Shown here: positions 6,596 through 13,806 of the stretch, piece after piece
How positions within the stretch are numbered: the first letter of the stretch is position 1
Layout: each line of letters opens with the position of its first letter
Origin: Clostridiales bacterium UBA6388
Lineage (GTDB): Bacteria > Bacillota > Clostridia > Oscillospirales > Oscillospiraceae
DNA: 14,912 bases
Assembly (NCBI GenBank): GCA_002437575.1
Contig: DJQK01000149.1
Span: 6,030 to 20,941 of the forward strand
Reading direction: 5' to 3'
The notes under the pieces: generated by a model
What the model was told of the DNA's origin: nothing
Databases searched by the model: none
What the model saw: the letters and a program-made list of their open reading frames with translations, nothing else
Translations under genes and position numbers: made by a program

Positions 6596-8802
6596 AGCTT
6601 TTGAAACTGACGGCCAGCTTCGGCGGCCTTCAAAAGCAGGAGCTGACGCTGTCAAACGGGCTCAACGTCTTCTGCCTTCCAAACGAGGCCGGAAAGTCGA
6701 CGTGGAGTATGTTCCTGCTTTGTATGTTCTACGGCGTGGACACCTCCGAGCGCCCGGCCAAGGGCGTGCTTCCGGTCAAAACGCGCTTCAAGCCCTGGTG
6801 GGGCGGGAGCATGGAAGGGCGCATGGAGCTTATCTGGCAGGGCCGGCGCATCGCCATCGAGCGCACCAGCACCGCAAGAGCGCCTTTGAGTCAGCTTCGC
6901 GCGTGGGACTTAGCCTCCGGCGAAAAAATACCGGAGCTCACGGCGGACAATTGCGGTGAAACGCTGCTGGGCGTTCCGAGAAGCGTGTATCTTCGAAGCG
7001 CATTTCTTGGCCAGAACGGTCTTACGGTCACGCAGGACGCGGCGCTCGAGAAGCGGCTTTCAAGTTTAGTTACCAGCGGCGATGAATCCGTCAGCGCCGC
7101 CGAGACGCAAAAACGCCTCAAGGACGCGCGAAACCGCATCCGGCACAATAAGACGGGTCTTCTTCCCGACGCCGAGCGGGAACTCGAAACGGTGAACGAT
7201 ACGCTTTCGCAGCTGCACGCGCTGGTGTCCCAGACGGCAGACGGCCGCGCGAAGGAGCAGGCGCTTGAAAAGCGGCAGCGGGAGCTGGAAACGGACATCT
7301 CCTGTTTTGAACGCTTCGAGATGGCGCAGCGCTTCCAAAAAAAGCGCGAACAGGCGCAGCTCGTGACGGAAAAAGCGCGTGCGGCGGAAATGGCGCTGCA
7401 AAACGCGAGGCAGTACCCCGAAAAATCGCGGCTTTTATCGCTCCAAAAAGACCTCGACGCGCTGACGGCCAAGCGCGAAGCCTTGCCGCAGGCGCCCAAA
7501 GAGTTACCCGCGCCGCCCGAAAGACCCGCCTGCCCACCGGTTTTTGCAGGTCTCACGGACGAGGAAATCCTCCCGCAGGCCGAGCGGGACGCAAAGCGCT
7601 GTGAAGCGTTGATGCAGGGAAGAAAAGCGCCCGCCGCCTCCTTTTTTGCAGGGGCAGGCGCTCTGGCGCTGGCGGCGATTTTGCTTTTTACGCTGGCAGA
7701 AAACCTTCCGCTGACGATCGCCGCCTCTGCGCTGGCAGTTGCCGGTTTGCTTGCCGGCATTCTGGGCGTCCGTAAAAACCGTCTGCGGGAGGAAGCGCTT
7801 CATGAGGCGAAGCTTCTTTGTGCGCAGTATGAAAACCGGGAGCCGGCGCAGTTTGTAAGCTTTGCGGCAAACTATCACGCGTCGGTGCTTCTGTTCCGGC
7901 AGGCGCAGGCTTCTTATGCGGCGGCGCTTTCTCAGTACCGCGCGGCGCGGCAGAATGCGGAAACGGCGCGGGGCGCGTATTTGGAGCAGCGCGGACGACT
8001 TCTCGGCGCGGTCAGCGCGTTTGCACCCGACGTATCGAATGAAGAGGCGGCACAGGCAGCGATCGAGCACGCGCTGCATATATGGGCGCAGGCCGACGCG
8101 GCGCAGGACGAGCTTTCTCACGCAAAGGCCGCGCTGGACGCGGTCACGCAGGCGCTCTCGAACGAAAAAGAACCGGAGGTTCCGGCGGGAGACTGGACGC
8201 GGTTCGATCTTCCGGCGGCAAAGCAGGCGCTTTCGCTTACCGTCTCGCAGCTTTCCCACCTTCGCTCCGAGCTCGACCGCAGCCGCGGCGTTTTGCAGAC
8301 GCTCGGAGACAGCGCGGCACTTGAGGCGCAGAAGGCGGCGCTGGAAACCAGAATTTCGGAGCTGCAGGAAAAGGACGAGGCGCTCAGCATGGCGCAGGCA
8401 GCGCTGGAGGAGGCTTCGGCGGCCTTGCAGACGCGCTTTGCCCCGAAGCTCACGGCCCGGGCCGCGGAAATTTTCGCAGAGCTCACCGGCGGGCGGTATG
8501 ACCAGATGGCACTCGACCGGCAGATGAACCTCTGGGCGACGGAAACGGGCGAGGTCGTGCAAAGGCCTGTTCTGGCGCTCTCCGGCGGGACGGCGGATCA
8601 GCTGTATCTGGCGCTGCGGCTGGCGATCGTGGAGCTGGCGCTGCCAGATGACGCGCCCATTGTTCTGGACGACGCACTGGCGATGTTTGACGATGCGCGG
8701 GCAGAAAAGGCCCTGCGGGTTTTGAAAAAGCTCTCTGAAACGCGGCAGATCCTGCTATTTTCGTGTCACAGCCGGGAAGCGCAGATGCTCGGATCGCTGT
8801 AA
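6592..8802 (+). CDS. SbcC/Rad50-like ATPase with transmembrane hairpin, YhaN-like
   Basis: Coiled-coil ABC-type ATPase expected to work with the preceding nuclease on DNA ends. In 736 residues it has a Walker A LPNEAGKST (29-37), a Q-loop near LRSAFLGQNG, long coiled coils (about 170-300 and 395-640), the ABC signature LSGGTADQ (663-670) and a Walker B with D-loop, PIVLDDALAMFDD (689-701). The Asp-Asp in Walker B, instead of Asp-Glu, is usual in YhaN-type proteins as I recall them. The apex has no CxxC zinc hook; instead there are two hydrophobic helices (about 351-368 and 374-393) with a short AENLP turn, predicted to sit in the membrane. It is shorter than Bacillus YhaN, mainly by shorter coils. 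The ATG at 6592 is coupled to the preceding stop (ATGA) and preceded by GGAGGTGG. It is the last gene of the operon; no terminator is seen in the 40 bp before the convergent LysR gene. Confidence 0.87.
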   Translation: MKLLKLTASFGGLQKQELTLSNGLNVFCLPNEAGKSTWSMFLLCMFYGVDTSERPAKGVLPVKTRFKPWWGGSMEGRMELIWQGRRIAIERTSTARAPLSQLRAWDLASGEKIPELTADNCGETLLGVPRSVYLRSAFLGQNGLTVTQDAALEKRLSSLVTSGDESVSAAETQKRLKDARNRIRHNKTGLLPDAERELETVNDTLSQLHALVSQTADGRAKEQALEKRQRELETDISCFERFEMAQRFQKKREQAQLVTEKARAAEMALQNARQYPEKSRLLSLQKDLDALTAKREALPQAPKELPAPPERPACPPVFAGLTDEEILPQAERDAKRCEALMQGRKAPAASFFAGAGALALAAILLFTLAENLPLTIAASALAVAGLLAGILGVRKNRLREEALHEAKLLCAQYENREPAQFVSFAANYHASVLLFRQAQASYAAALSQYRAARQNAETARGAYLEQRGRLLGAVSAFAPDVSNEEAAQAAIEHALHIWAQADAAQDELSHAKAALDAVTQALSNEKEPEVPAGDWTRFDLPAAKQALSLTVSQLSHLRSELDRSRGVLQTLGDSAALEAQKAALETRISELQEKDEALSMAQAALEEASAALQTRFAPKLTARAAEIFAELTGGRYDQMALDRQMNLWATETGEVVQRPVLALSGGTADQLYLALRLAIVELALPDDAPIVLDDALAMFDDARAEKALRVLKKLSETRQILLFSCHSREAQMLGSL

Positions 8803-8842
8803 CCTGAATATTTGGAAGAAATGACAAGGACACAGTGCGGCT

Positions 8843-9742
8843 CTATTCCTTTTCGGCGTAAAATTGCAGAACGAATTCGATGAAGCTGCGTGTCTGCTCT
8901 CGGAGCGCTTCGTTTTTTCGCCAGACGAGATACAGGTTTCGCTGCGTTCCCGTTCCCGTCAGTGGGCGCACAAGAAGCTTCCCTTTGAAATCGTCCCCCT
9001 CCACGGCCTTTCCGGAGAGGATGGAAATGCCGAGCCCGGCGGCGACGAGATTTTTGATGCTCTGCGGATCGCCCAGCCGCGCGGTCACGTGAAGGCTCGC
9101 CGCGTCGAGCTGCTCTGCCTGCAAATAGGCGTCGGCGCATTTCTGGCTGCCGCTTCCGGCCTCGCGCAATAAAAGAGGCTCTGTTTGCAGAAGCTCCCGC
9201 GTGGACACATTTTCGGAAAACAGCCTGCGAAAATGCGCAGTATTCGGCGCAATGAGCACCATATGGTCGCGGAAAAACGGCGTGAAGGCCAGATCGCCCG
9301 ACCCATCCTCTGCGCCGGTAAAGCCGAGGGAAAACCTTCCCGCGCGAAGCCCCGCGAGAACGCCTGCGCTGTCTGACTGGAAGACGGAAAAAACGCTTTT
9401 CGGGTGCAGCGCACGGTAAGGCGGCAGAATTTCCGGCAGGATATAGCTCGAGGGAATGGTGGACGCGCCGAGGCGGATGGTGTTTTCGTCTGCGGCCCAC
9501 GAGGAAAGCAGCTGGTCTTTTAAGTCCAGCACGTGCACCGCGTACGCATACAGCTCGCGCCCTCTCGGCGTGATGGCAAGGCTTTTCGTCGTGCGCAGAA
9601 AAAGCGGCTCGTGCAGCTCGTCCTCCAGCTGCCGGATGTGGGCGCTGACGGTGGGCTGCGAAGCGTAGAGCTTTGCCGCGGCTTGGGTGAAGCTGCCGCA
9701 GTCGGCCACGGCGACAAACGAGCGAAGCTGCTTAAAATCCAT
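8843..9742 (-). CDS. LysR-family regulator of the selenium locus
   Basis: A 299-residue LysR-type transcriptional regulator. The winged helix-turn-helix spans about 1-60 (FTQAAAKLYASQPTVSAHIRQ region) with a linker helix after it. The effector-binding domain spans about 90-295, with the CysB-fold start IRLGASTIPSSYILPEILP. The sequence and neighbourhood match the LysR subgroup found with selenium metabolism genes; whether it senses selenium, sulfur or another signal is not known. The start at 9742 is preceded by GGAGG and gives the normal N-terminus MDFKQLRSFVAVAD. It overlaps the end of the upstream aminotransferase gene by 11 bases, so both are one transcript. A likely target is the LysR-type motif at 11011-11045, between that transcript and yedE. 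Confidence 0.88.
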   Translation of the reverse strand: MDFKQLRSFVAVADCGSFTQAAAKLYASQPTVSAHIRQLEDELHEPLFLRTTKSLAITPRGRELYAYAVHVLDLKDQLLSSWAADENTIRLGASTIPSSYILPEILPPYRALHPKSVFSVFQSDSAGVLAGLRAGRFSLGFTGAEDGSGDLAFTPFFRDHMVLIAPNTAHFRRLFSENVSTRELLQTEPLLLREAGSGSQKCADAYLQAEQLDAASLHVTARLGDPQSIKNLVAAGLGISILSGKAVEGDDFKGKLLVRPLTGTGTQRNLYLVWRKNEALREQTRSFIEFVLQFYAEKE

Positions 9743-10907
9743 GAGAGGCCTCCTTCGTGAGCGTGTCCAGCGCGGAAACGGCGCAGTCAACGTCTTCTTC
9801 TGTGTTGAAAAAGCCGAACGAGAAGCGGAGCGTTCCCATTGGAAACGTGCCGAGCGTTTTGTGCGCCGCCGGCGCGCAGTGAAGCCCCACGCGCGTGGAA
9901 ATGCCGAAGCGTTCGTCCAGCGCCGCCGCGATTCCCGCCAGTTCGCGCTTCGGCGTCTGTATGGACACAACGCCGGTGCGGTTTTCAATGCCGGGAAGAC
10001 CGATCAGCCTGACCCGGCCGTCTTCCGCAAGCGGCGCAAGCGAGTTCAAAAACCGCTTTGTCAGTCCCAGCTCATGGGCGCGGATGGCGTCTAACCCCGT
10101 CTCCTGCAAAAACCCGAGCGCAGCGTGCAGTCCCGCGAGGCCGGGAAGGTTCATTGTCCCCGCTTCCAACCGGTCGGGCAGAAACTCCGGCATGAACTCG
10201 GTGTGGCTCATGCTGCCGGTGCCGCCGGAGAGAAGCGGCGTGAGCTCCCGCGCCAGATCCCCGCGCAGGACGATGCCGCCGGTCCCCTGCGGGCCGAGAA
10301 GCCCCTTGTGCCCCGTGAAGGCGACGGCGTCGAGGTTCATTTTCTGCATATCGATCGGAAAAACGCCCGCGCTCTGGGCGCTGTCGAGAAAAAAGCGCAG
10401 GTGATGGCGCTTGCAGAACGCGCCGATCTTCTCTGCCGGCAGCAGCGTCCCGCAGACGTTGCTTGCGTGCAGGCAGACGAAAAGCTTCGTGTTTTCGCGC
10501 AGCAGTTGCTCGGCTGCCCCCAGCTGAAGCGTCCCATCTTCGCGGCAGGGCACGCGGTCAAACGTTATGCCAAGCGATCCCAGCTGCCGCAGGGGGCGCA
10601 TGACGGCGTTGTGCTCCATCGAGGAAACGAGAACGTGGTCGCCCGGATGGAGAAACCCCTTTAAGAGCACGTTGAGGCTCACGGTGATATTCGGCGTAAA
10701 TACGGCGCACCGCGCGTCCTCCCCATGAAAAAGCGCACAAAGCCGCTCGCGCGTTTCAAAGACGAGCGCTTCTGCGTCATAGGCCGCTTCATAGCCGCCG
10801 CGCCCGACATTGCTGCCGCACGCGGTCATATAACGGAAAACGGCTTCGGACACGCACGCGGGCTTCGGAAAGCTGGTGCTGGCATTATCGAGATAAATTC
10901 TTCGCAT
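9732..10907 (-). CDS. Class V aminotransferase, cysteine desulfurase-like
   Basis: A PLP enzyme of the cysteine desulfurase/selenocysteine lyase family, 391 residues, likely to release sulfur or selenium from cysteine or selenocysteine. It starts IYLDNASTSFPKP, has LHASNVCGTLLP (146-157), the PLP-contacting LDSAQ (D175), the Schiff-base lysine in TGHKG (K201), and the persulfide-forming cysteine in GLHCAPAAH (C344). The short loop around C344 and the RVGLHCAP context fit the group that travels with YedE, YedF and SelD rather than housekeeping IscS or NifS. The start at 10907 follows GGGAGA; the in-frame ATG at 10928 has no ribosome binding site. It leads a two-gene operon with the LysR regulator, divergent from yedE. 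Selenium as the real substrate is inferred from context only. Confidence 0.88.
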   Translation of the reverse strand: MRRIYLDNASTSFPKPACVSEAVFRYMTACGSNVGRGGYEAAYDAEALVFETRERLCALFHGEDARCAVFTPNITVSLNVLLKGFLHPGDHVLVSSMEHNAVMRPLRQLGSLGITFDRVPCREDGTLQLGAAEQLLRENTKLFVCLHASNVCGTLLPAEKIGAFCKRHHLRFFLDSAQSAGVFPIDMQKMNLDAVAFTGHKGLLGPQGTGGIVLRGDLARELTPLLSGGTGSMSHTEFMPEFLPDRLEAGTMNLPGLAGLHAALGFLQETGLDAIRAHELGLTKRFLNSLAPLAEDGRVRLIGLPGIENRTGVVSIQTPKRELAGIAAALDERFGISTRVGLHCAPAAHKTLGTFPMGTLRFSFGFFNTEEDVDCAVSALDTLTKEASHGF

Positions 10908-10939
10908 TGCGATGTCTCCCTGCGTCAAAGGCTTCTTTC

Positions 10940-10968
10940 ATTCTACACCGGATCTATTGGAAAAGCAA
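10940..10968 (-). promoter_or_regulatory. Predicted promoter of the aminotransferase-lysR operon
   Basis: On the minus strand a -35 TTGCTT (10968-10963, 4 of 6) and a -10 TAGAAT (10945-10940, 5 of 6) are separated by exactly 17 bp. The start would be near 10933, about 25 nt ahead of the ATG at 10907. Confidence 0.65.
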
Positions 10969-11010
10969 ATAAGTGAATCGAAAATCCATTTATTCGGCAA
11001 CGGCGAAGAC

Positions 11011-11045
11011 TTATCGGAAATCCTGATAGATTCATCGGAGTTATC
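11011..11045. promoter_or_regulatory. Candidate LysR-type binding region
   Basis: An imperfect dyad TATCGGAA/TCCTGATA at 11012-11028 contains ATC-N9-GAT, a classic LysR-family core pattern. A second TATCGGA-like copy, CATCGGA (11033-11039), lies 21 bases downstream, two helical turns, and TTATC occurs at 11011 and again at 11041. The region lies between the two divergent promoters, just upstream of the yedE -35, the expected place for an activator or autoregulator. Assigning it to the adjacent LysR protein is inference. Confidence 0.5.
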
Positions 11046-11056
11046 CAAAAAGCCAA

Positions 11057-11086
11057 TTGGACTTTCGCACAGAGATAGCCTACAAT
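11057..11086 (+). promoter_or_regulatory. Predicted promoter of the yedE operon
   Basis: A -35 TTGGAC (11057-11062) and a -10 TACAAT (11081-11086, 5 of 6) with an 18-bp spacer. The start would be near 11093, upstream of the terminator-like hairpin at 11104-11126. The imperfect -35 and long spacer would suit an activator-dependent promoter. Confidence 0.55.
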
Positions 11087-11103
11087 AAATACAGTTTGAC
11101 AGG

Positions 11104-11126
11104 CCCGAATGAGATTCGGGTTTTTT
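11104..11126 (+). terminator. Terminator-like hairpin in the yedE leader
   Basis: CCCGAA (11104-11109) and TTCGGG (11115-11120) form a perfect stem around a TGAGA loop, followed directly by six T. It lies 50 nt before the yedE start and after the predicted yedE promoter, so it would stop transcripts early unless read through. It could be an attenuator, or the end of a very short RNA. I see no clear antiterminator partner in the short leader. Confidence 0.6.
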
Positions 11127-11175
11127 ATCAGGCTTCGCTATTCTCGTGAAAGAGCAACGAAAAAGGAGAGTTTCC

Positions 11176-12267
11176 ATGACACGCAAAAACGAAAAAACGA
11201 CCATGATCCTTGCAGGGCTCATCATCGGCGTGATTGCCTCGCTTCTGGTGCTGTTCGGCAATCCGAAAAACATGGGCTTCTGCGTCGCCTGCTTCCTGCG
11301 GGACACCGCGGGCGCTCTGGGCCTTCACTCGGCAGAGGCTGTGCAGTACATCCGGCCCGAAATTATCGGTCTCATCTTCGGCAGCTTCCTGATGGCCCTT
11401 GCCAAAAAGGAATTTTCCCCGCGCGGCGGCAGCGCACCGGTCACCCGCTTTGTTCTCGGGATGTTCGTGATGGTCGGAAGTTTGATGTTCCTCGGCTGCC
11501 CATTCCGTATGATTTTGCGGCTCGCGGGCGGCGATCTGAACGCGCTTCTGGGTCTTGCCGGGTTTGCCTGCGGCATTCTGGCCGGTGTTTTCTTCCTCAA
11601 TAAGGGCTATTCCCTCAAAAGAAGCTACGCGCTCACAAAAGCCGAAGGCGGCGTGTTCCCGGTCCTGACGCTTGCCGTCCTCGCGCTTTTACTGGCGGCG
11701 CCTGCGTTTATCCACTTCAGCGCAGAAGGCGCTGGCCCCGGCGCTCTGCACGCGCCTATTATCATCAGCCTCCTGGCTGGTCTCGTCGTCGGCGCACTGG
11801 CGCAGAGAACGCGGCTCTGCATGGTCGGCGGCATCCGCGATCTGGTTTTGTTCAGGGAAACGAAGCTCCTTGTCGGCTTTGCCGCGATTTTCGTTGGCGC
11901 TCTTATCTGCAACCTGATCCTCACCGGCGCGACCGGCACGAGCTATTTCCATCTGGGATTCAACGATCAGCCCATCGCCCACACCGACGGTGTGTGGAAC
12001 TTCCTCGGCATGATGCTCACGGGCTTTGCGTGCGTGCTGCTCGGCGGCTGCCCGCTGCGTCAGCTCATTCTCTCCGGCGAAGGAAGCAGCGACAGCGCGG
12101 TGACGGTCTTCGGCCTTCTCGCGGGCGCGGCGTTCTGCCACAACTTCGGTCTGGCCTCGTCCGGCAAGGGTCCGACGGCAAACGGCAAGATCGCCGTTAT
12201 CGCCGGTCTCATCGCCGCGGTGATCATCGCCAGCGTCAATACGTTCCGAAAGGAGAATGCGAAATGA
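11176..12267 (+). CDS. yedE: Selenium-metabolism membrane protein YedE
   Basis: A YeeE/YedE-type polytopic membrane protein, 363 residues, with about nine or ten hydrophobic segments, thought to import a sulfur or selenium compound for selenium metabolism. Conserved cysteine motifs line the predicted channel: NPKNMGFCVACF (C36, C39), FLGCPFR (C108), RTRLCMVGG (C215) and LLGGCPLRQL (C292). The N-terminal NPKNMGFCVACFLRD and the LSGEGSSDS segment (299-307) are as I recall for the selenium-associated YedE subfamily. The ATG at 11176 follows AAGGAGAG. It is the first gene of the yedE-yedF-DUF3343-selD operon, and its TGA overlaps the yedF start in ATGA. The transported species has not been settled, to my knowledge. 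Confidence 0.9.
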   Translation: MTRKNEKTTMILAGLIIGVIASLLVLFGNPKNMGFCVACFLRDTAGALGLHSAEAVQYIRPEIIGLIFGSFLMALAKKEFSPRGGSAPVTRFVLGMFVMVGSLMFLGCPFRMILRLAGGDLNALLGLAGFACGILAGVFFLNKGYSLKRSYALTKAEGGVFPVLTLAVLALLLAAPAFIHFSAEGAGPGALHAPIIISLLAGLVVGALAQRTRLCMVGGIRDLVLFRETKLLVGFAAIFVGALICNLILTGATGTSYFHLGFNDQPIAHTDGVWNFLGMMLTGFACVLLGGCPLRQLILSGEGSSDSAVTVFGLLAGAAFCHNFGLASSGKGPTANGKIAVIAGLIAAVIIASVNTFRKENAK

Positions 12268-12470
12268 CAACTGTGGATGCAAGAGGCTATTCCTGCCCGG
12301 AGCCTGTGATCATGCTCCGCAAAGCGATGGCGTCGAAGGAAGCGGCCTACACCGTTCTGGTGGACAACGCCGCGTCGAAGGAAAATGTGACCCGCTACGC
12401 CGAGCACGAGGGCTATACGGTCTCGATCCGCGAAGATGGCGGCGAGTACACGCTAAGCCTCAAAAAGTAA
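12264..12470 (+). CDS. yedF: YedF-like selenium-metabolism protein, TusA domain only
   Basis: A 68-residue TusA/SirA-fold protein expected to carry sulfur or selenium as a persulfide or selenide on a cysteine. The family motif is present as YSCPEPV (C11, P12, E13, P14), followed by the usual two-helix/four-strand pattern ending TLSLKK. Longer YedF proteins in selenium loci have a second DsrE-like domain of about 100 residues; here the frame ends after the TusA domain and the next gene begins one base later, so the second domain is absent. The start overlaps the yedE stop (ATGA) and has AAAGGAG 8 nt upstream. It should pass selenium or sulfur between the desulfurase-like enzyme and SelD, an inference from context. 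Confidence 0.85.
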   Translation: MTTVDARGYSCPEPVIMLRKAMASKEAAYTVLVDNAASKENVTRYAEHEGYTVSIREDGGEYTLSLKK

Positions 12471-12471
12471 C

Positions 12472-12729
12472 ATGACCTATATCGCAACGTTTTTTTCGCA
12501 CTTCGGGGCCATCCGGTACAAAAAGCTCTGCGAGCAGGCTGGCTACATGGCGAAGACCATGCCCGTGCCGCGGACGCTTTCGAGCTCCTGCGGGACGTGC
12601 GTGCGCGTAGACGGCGGCTTCGTCCGGCCAAGCGGCGTGTGCGCCGAAGAGGTCGACCGGATCGCCGCTGTTACGGAAACCGGCTATGAATTTGTCTACA
12701 ACAGCGAGGACCACACAGATGGAAACTGA
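12472..12729 (+). CDS. DUF3343 putative Se/S carrier-like protein
   Basis: An 85-residue protein of the DUF3343 family. It begins YIATFFSHFGAIRYKK and holds the family hallmark LSSSCGTCVR with C40 and C43, a CxxC pair that could bind selenium, sulfur or metal. Its function is not established; it is found with selD, yedE and yedF in selenium-using anaerobes. The ATG follows the yedF stop after one base with no clear ribosome binding site of its own, so it probably relies on translational coupling. Its last 11 bases overlap the start of selD. Confidence 0.85.
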   Translation: MTYIATFFSHFGAIRYKKLCEQAGYMAKTMPVPRTLSSSCGTCVRVDGGFVRPSGVCAEEVDRIAAVTETGYEFVYNSEDHTDGN

Positions 12730-13756
12730 TGTAAAACTCACGAAGCTTGCCTCCTGCGCAGGCTGCGGCGCGAAGGTCGGCGCGGGAACGCTCGTCCAGA
12801 TGCTAGAGGGCTTCCAGACGCACACCGACCCGCGGCTCATCGTCGGCTACGACAAAAGCGACGACGCAAGCGTGTATGTGGTAAGTGACGACACGGCCAT
12901 CGTCCAGACGACGGACTTTTTCCCGCCGATCGTGGATGATCCCTTCCTCTACGGCCAGATCGCCGCAGCGAACGCGCTGAGTGACGTCTACGCCATGGGC
13001 GCAGAGCCGAAGCTGGCGCTCAACATCATGTGCCTGGCAGACGCCATGGACGATATGACTGTGCGTGAAATTCTGCGCGGCGGATACGACAAGGCGTATG
13101 AGGCCGGGGCCATCATCACCGGCGGACACACCATCCACGGCGCAGAGCCCATTTACGGTCTGGCCGTCACAGGCTTTGTGCACCCGAAAAGGGTTCTGAC
13201 GAATGCCGGCGCAAAGCCGGGAGACGTGCTGATTTTGACGAAGCCGCTTGGCGTCGGCATTTTGACAACGGCGGCGAAGGCGGACCTGGTGAGCCCCGAT
13301 ACGATGGCGCGAATTTACCGGCAGATGGCCACGCTCAACAAAACGGCGCGGGATATCATGGTGCGCTTCGAAGTCCACAGCTGTACGGATATCACAGGCT
13401 TTTCGCTTCTGGGCCACAGCTTTGAAATGGCGCAGGGAAGCGGCGTGAGCCTGCACATCGAGAGCGAAAACGTGCCGTTCCATGCAGAAGCGCTGGAGTT
13501 TGCCGACATGGGCTTCATCCCCGCCGGCGCTTACCGGAACCGGACGTATGCGGAAGCCGGCGTCCTCAAAAAGCGAAGCCTTCCACGCGCGCTCGAGGAT
13601 ATTTTCTTCGACCCGCAGACGAGCGGCGGCCTTCTCATCGCCGTGGCCGAACGGGACGCGGAAGACTGCCTTCACGCCTTGCAGTCGGAAATTCCGAACG
13701 CCGCACAAATCGGCTACGTGACGGAGCTTCATGAAAATTACCTGATCGTCGAATAA
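12719..13756 (+). CDS. selD: Selenide, water dikinase (selenophosphate synthetase)
   Basis: Makes selenophosphate from selenide and ATP, the activated selenium donor for selenocysteine, selenouridine in tRNA, or labile selenium cofactors. The 345-residue length is normal. The N-terminal catalytic loop reads SCAGCGAK with Cys at the active-site position (C16) and the essential lysine K19. The second Cys seen in Escherichia coli SelD is Ala here, which the family tolerates. Further motifs are DDTAIVQTTDFFPP, the MGAEPKLALN segment, GGHTIHG, TDITGFSLLGH and FDPQTSGGLL. The enzyme uses Cys, not selenocysteine: no in-frame TGA is present. The start at 12719 lies inside the DUF3343 gene, with GAGGA 8 nt upstream. 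It is last in the operon, followed by a strong terminator. Confidence 0.95.
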   Translation: METDVKLTKLASCAGCGAKVGAGTLVQMLEGFQTHTDPRLIVGYDKSDDASVYVVSDDTAIVQTTDFFPPIVDDPFLYGQIAAANALSDVYAMGAEPKLALNIMCLADAMDDMTVREILRGGYDKAYEAGAIITGGHTIHGAEPIYGLAVTGFVHPKRVLTNAGAKPGDVLILTKPLGVGILTTAAKADLVSPDTMARIYRQMATLNKTARDIMVRFEVHSCTDITGFSLLGHSFEMAQGSGVSLHIESENVPFHAEALEFADMGFIPAGAYRNRTYAEAGVLKKRSLPRALEDIFFDPQTSGGLLIAVAERDAEDCLHALQSEIPNAAQIGYVTELHENYLIVE

Positions 13757-13767
13757 CGAAAATGCAG

Positions 13768-13798
13768 AAAGCCCGAAGGCAATGCCTTCGGGCTTTTT
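13768..13798 (+). terminator. Rho-independent terminator of the yedE-selD operon
   Basis: A perfect 13-bp stem, AAAGCCCGAAGGC (13768-13780) with GCCTTCGGGCTTT (13784-13796), with an AAT loop and a TTTTT tract at 13794-13798. It lies 12 bases after the selD stop. Confidence 0.92.
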
Positions 13799-13806
13799 GC
13801 GTTCTG

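Noticed and set aside
7504..8562. Long minus-strand open frames opposite the YhaN-like gene (also 6891-7760)
   Set aside because: Arg/Ser/Ala-rich shadow translations without start signals, opposite a gene with clear ATPase motifs.
8803..8842. Terminator between the convergent YhaN-like and lysR genes
   Set aside because: I looked for a stem with a T-tract on either strand in this 40-bp gap and found none; transcripts probably overlap or end inside the neighbours.
12719..12780. SelD as a selenoprotein
   Set aside because: The active-site position is encoded as Cys (TGC) and there is no in-frame TGA, so selenocysteine is not needed to make it.
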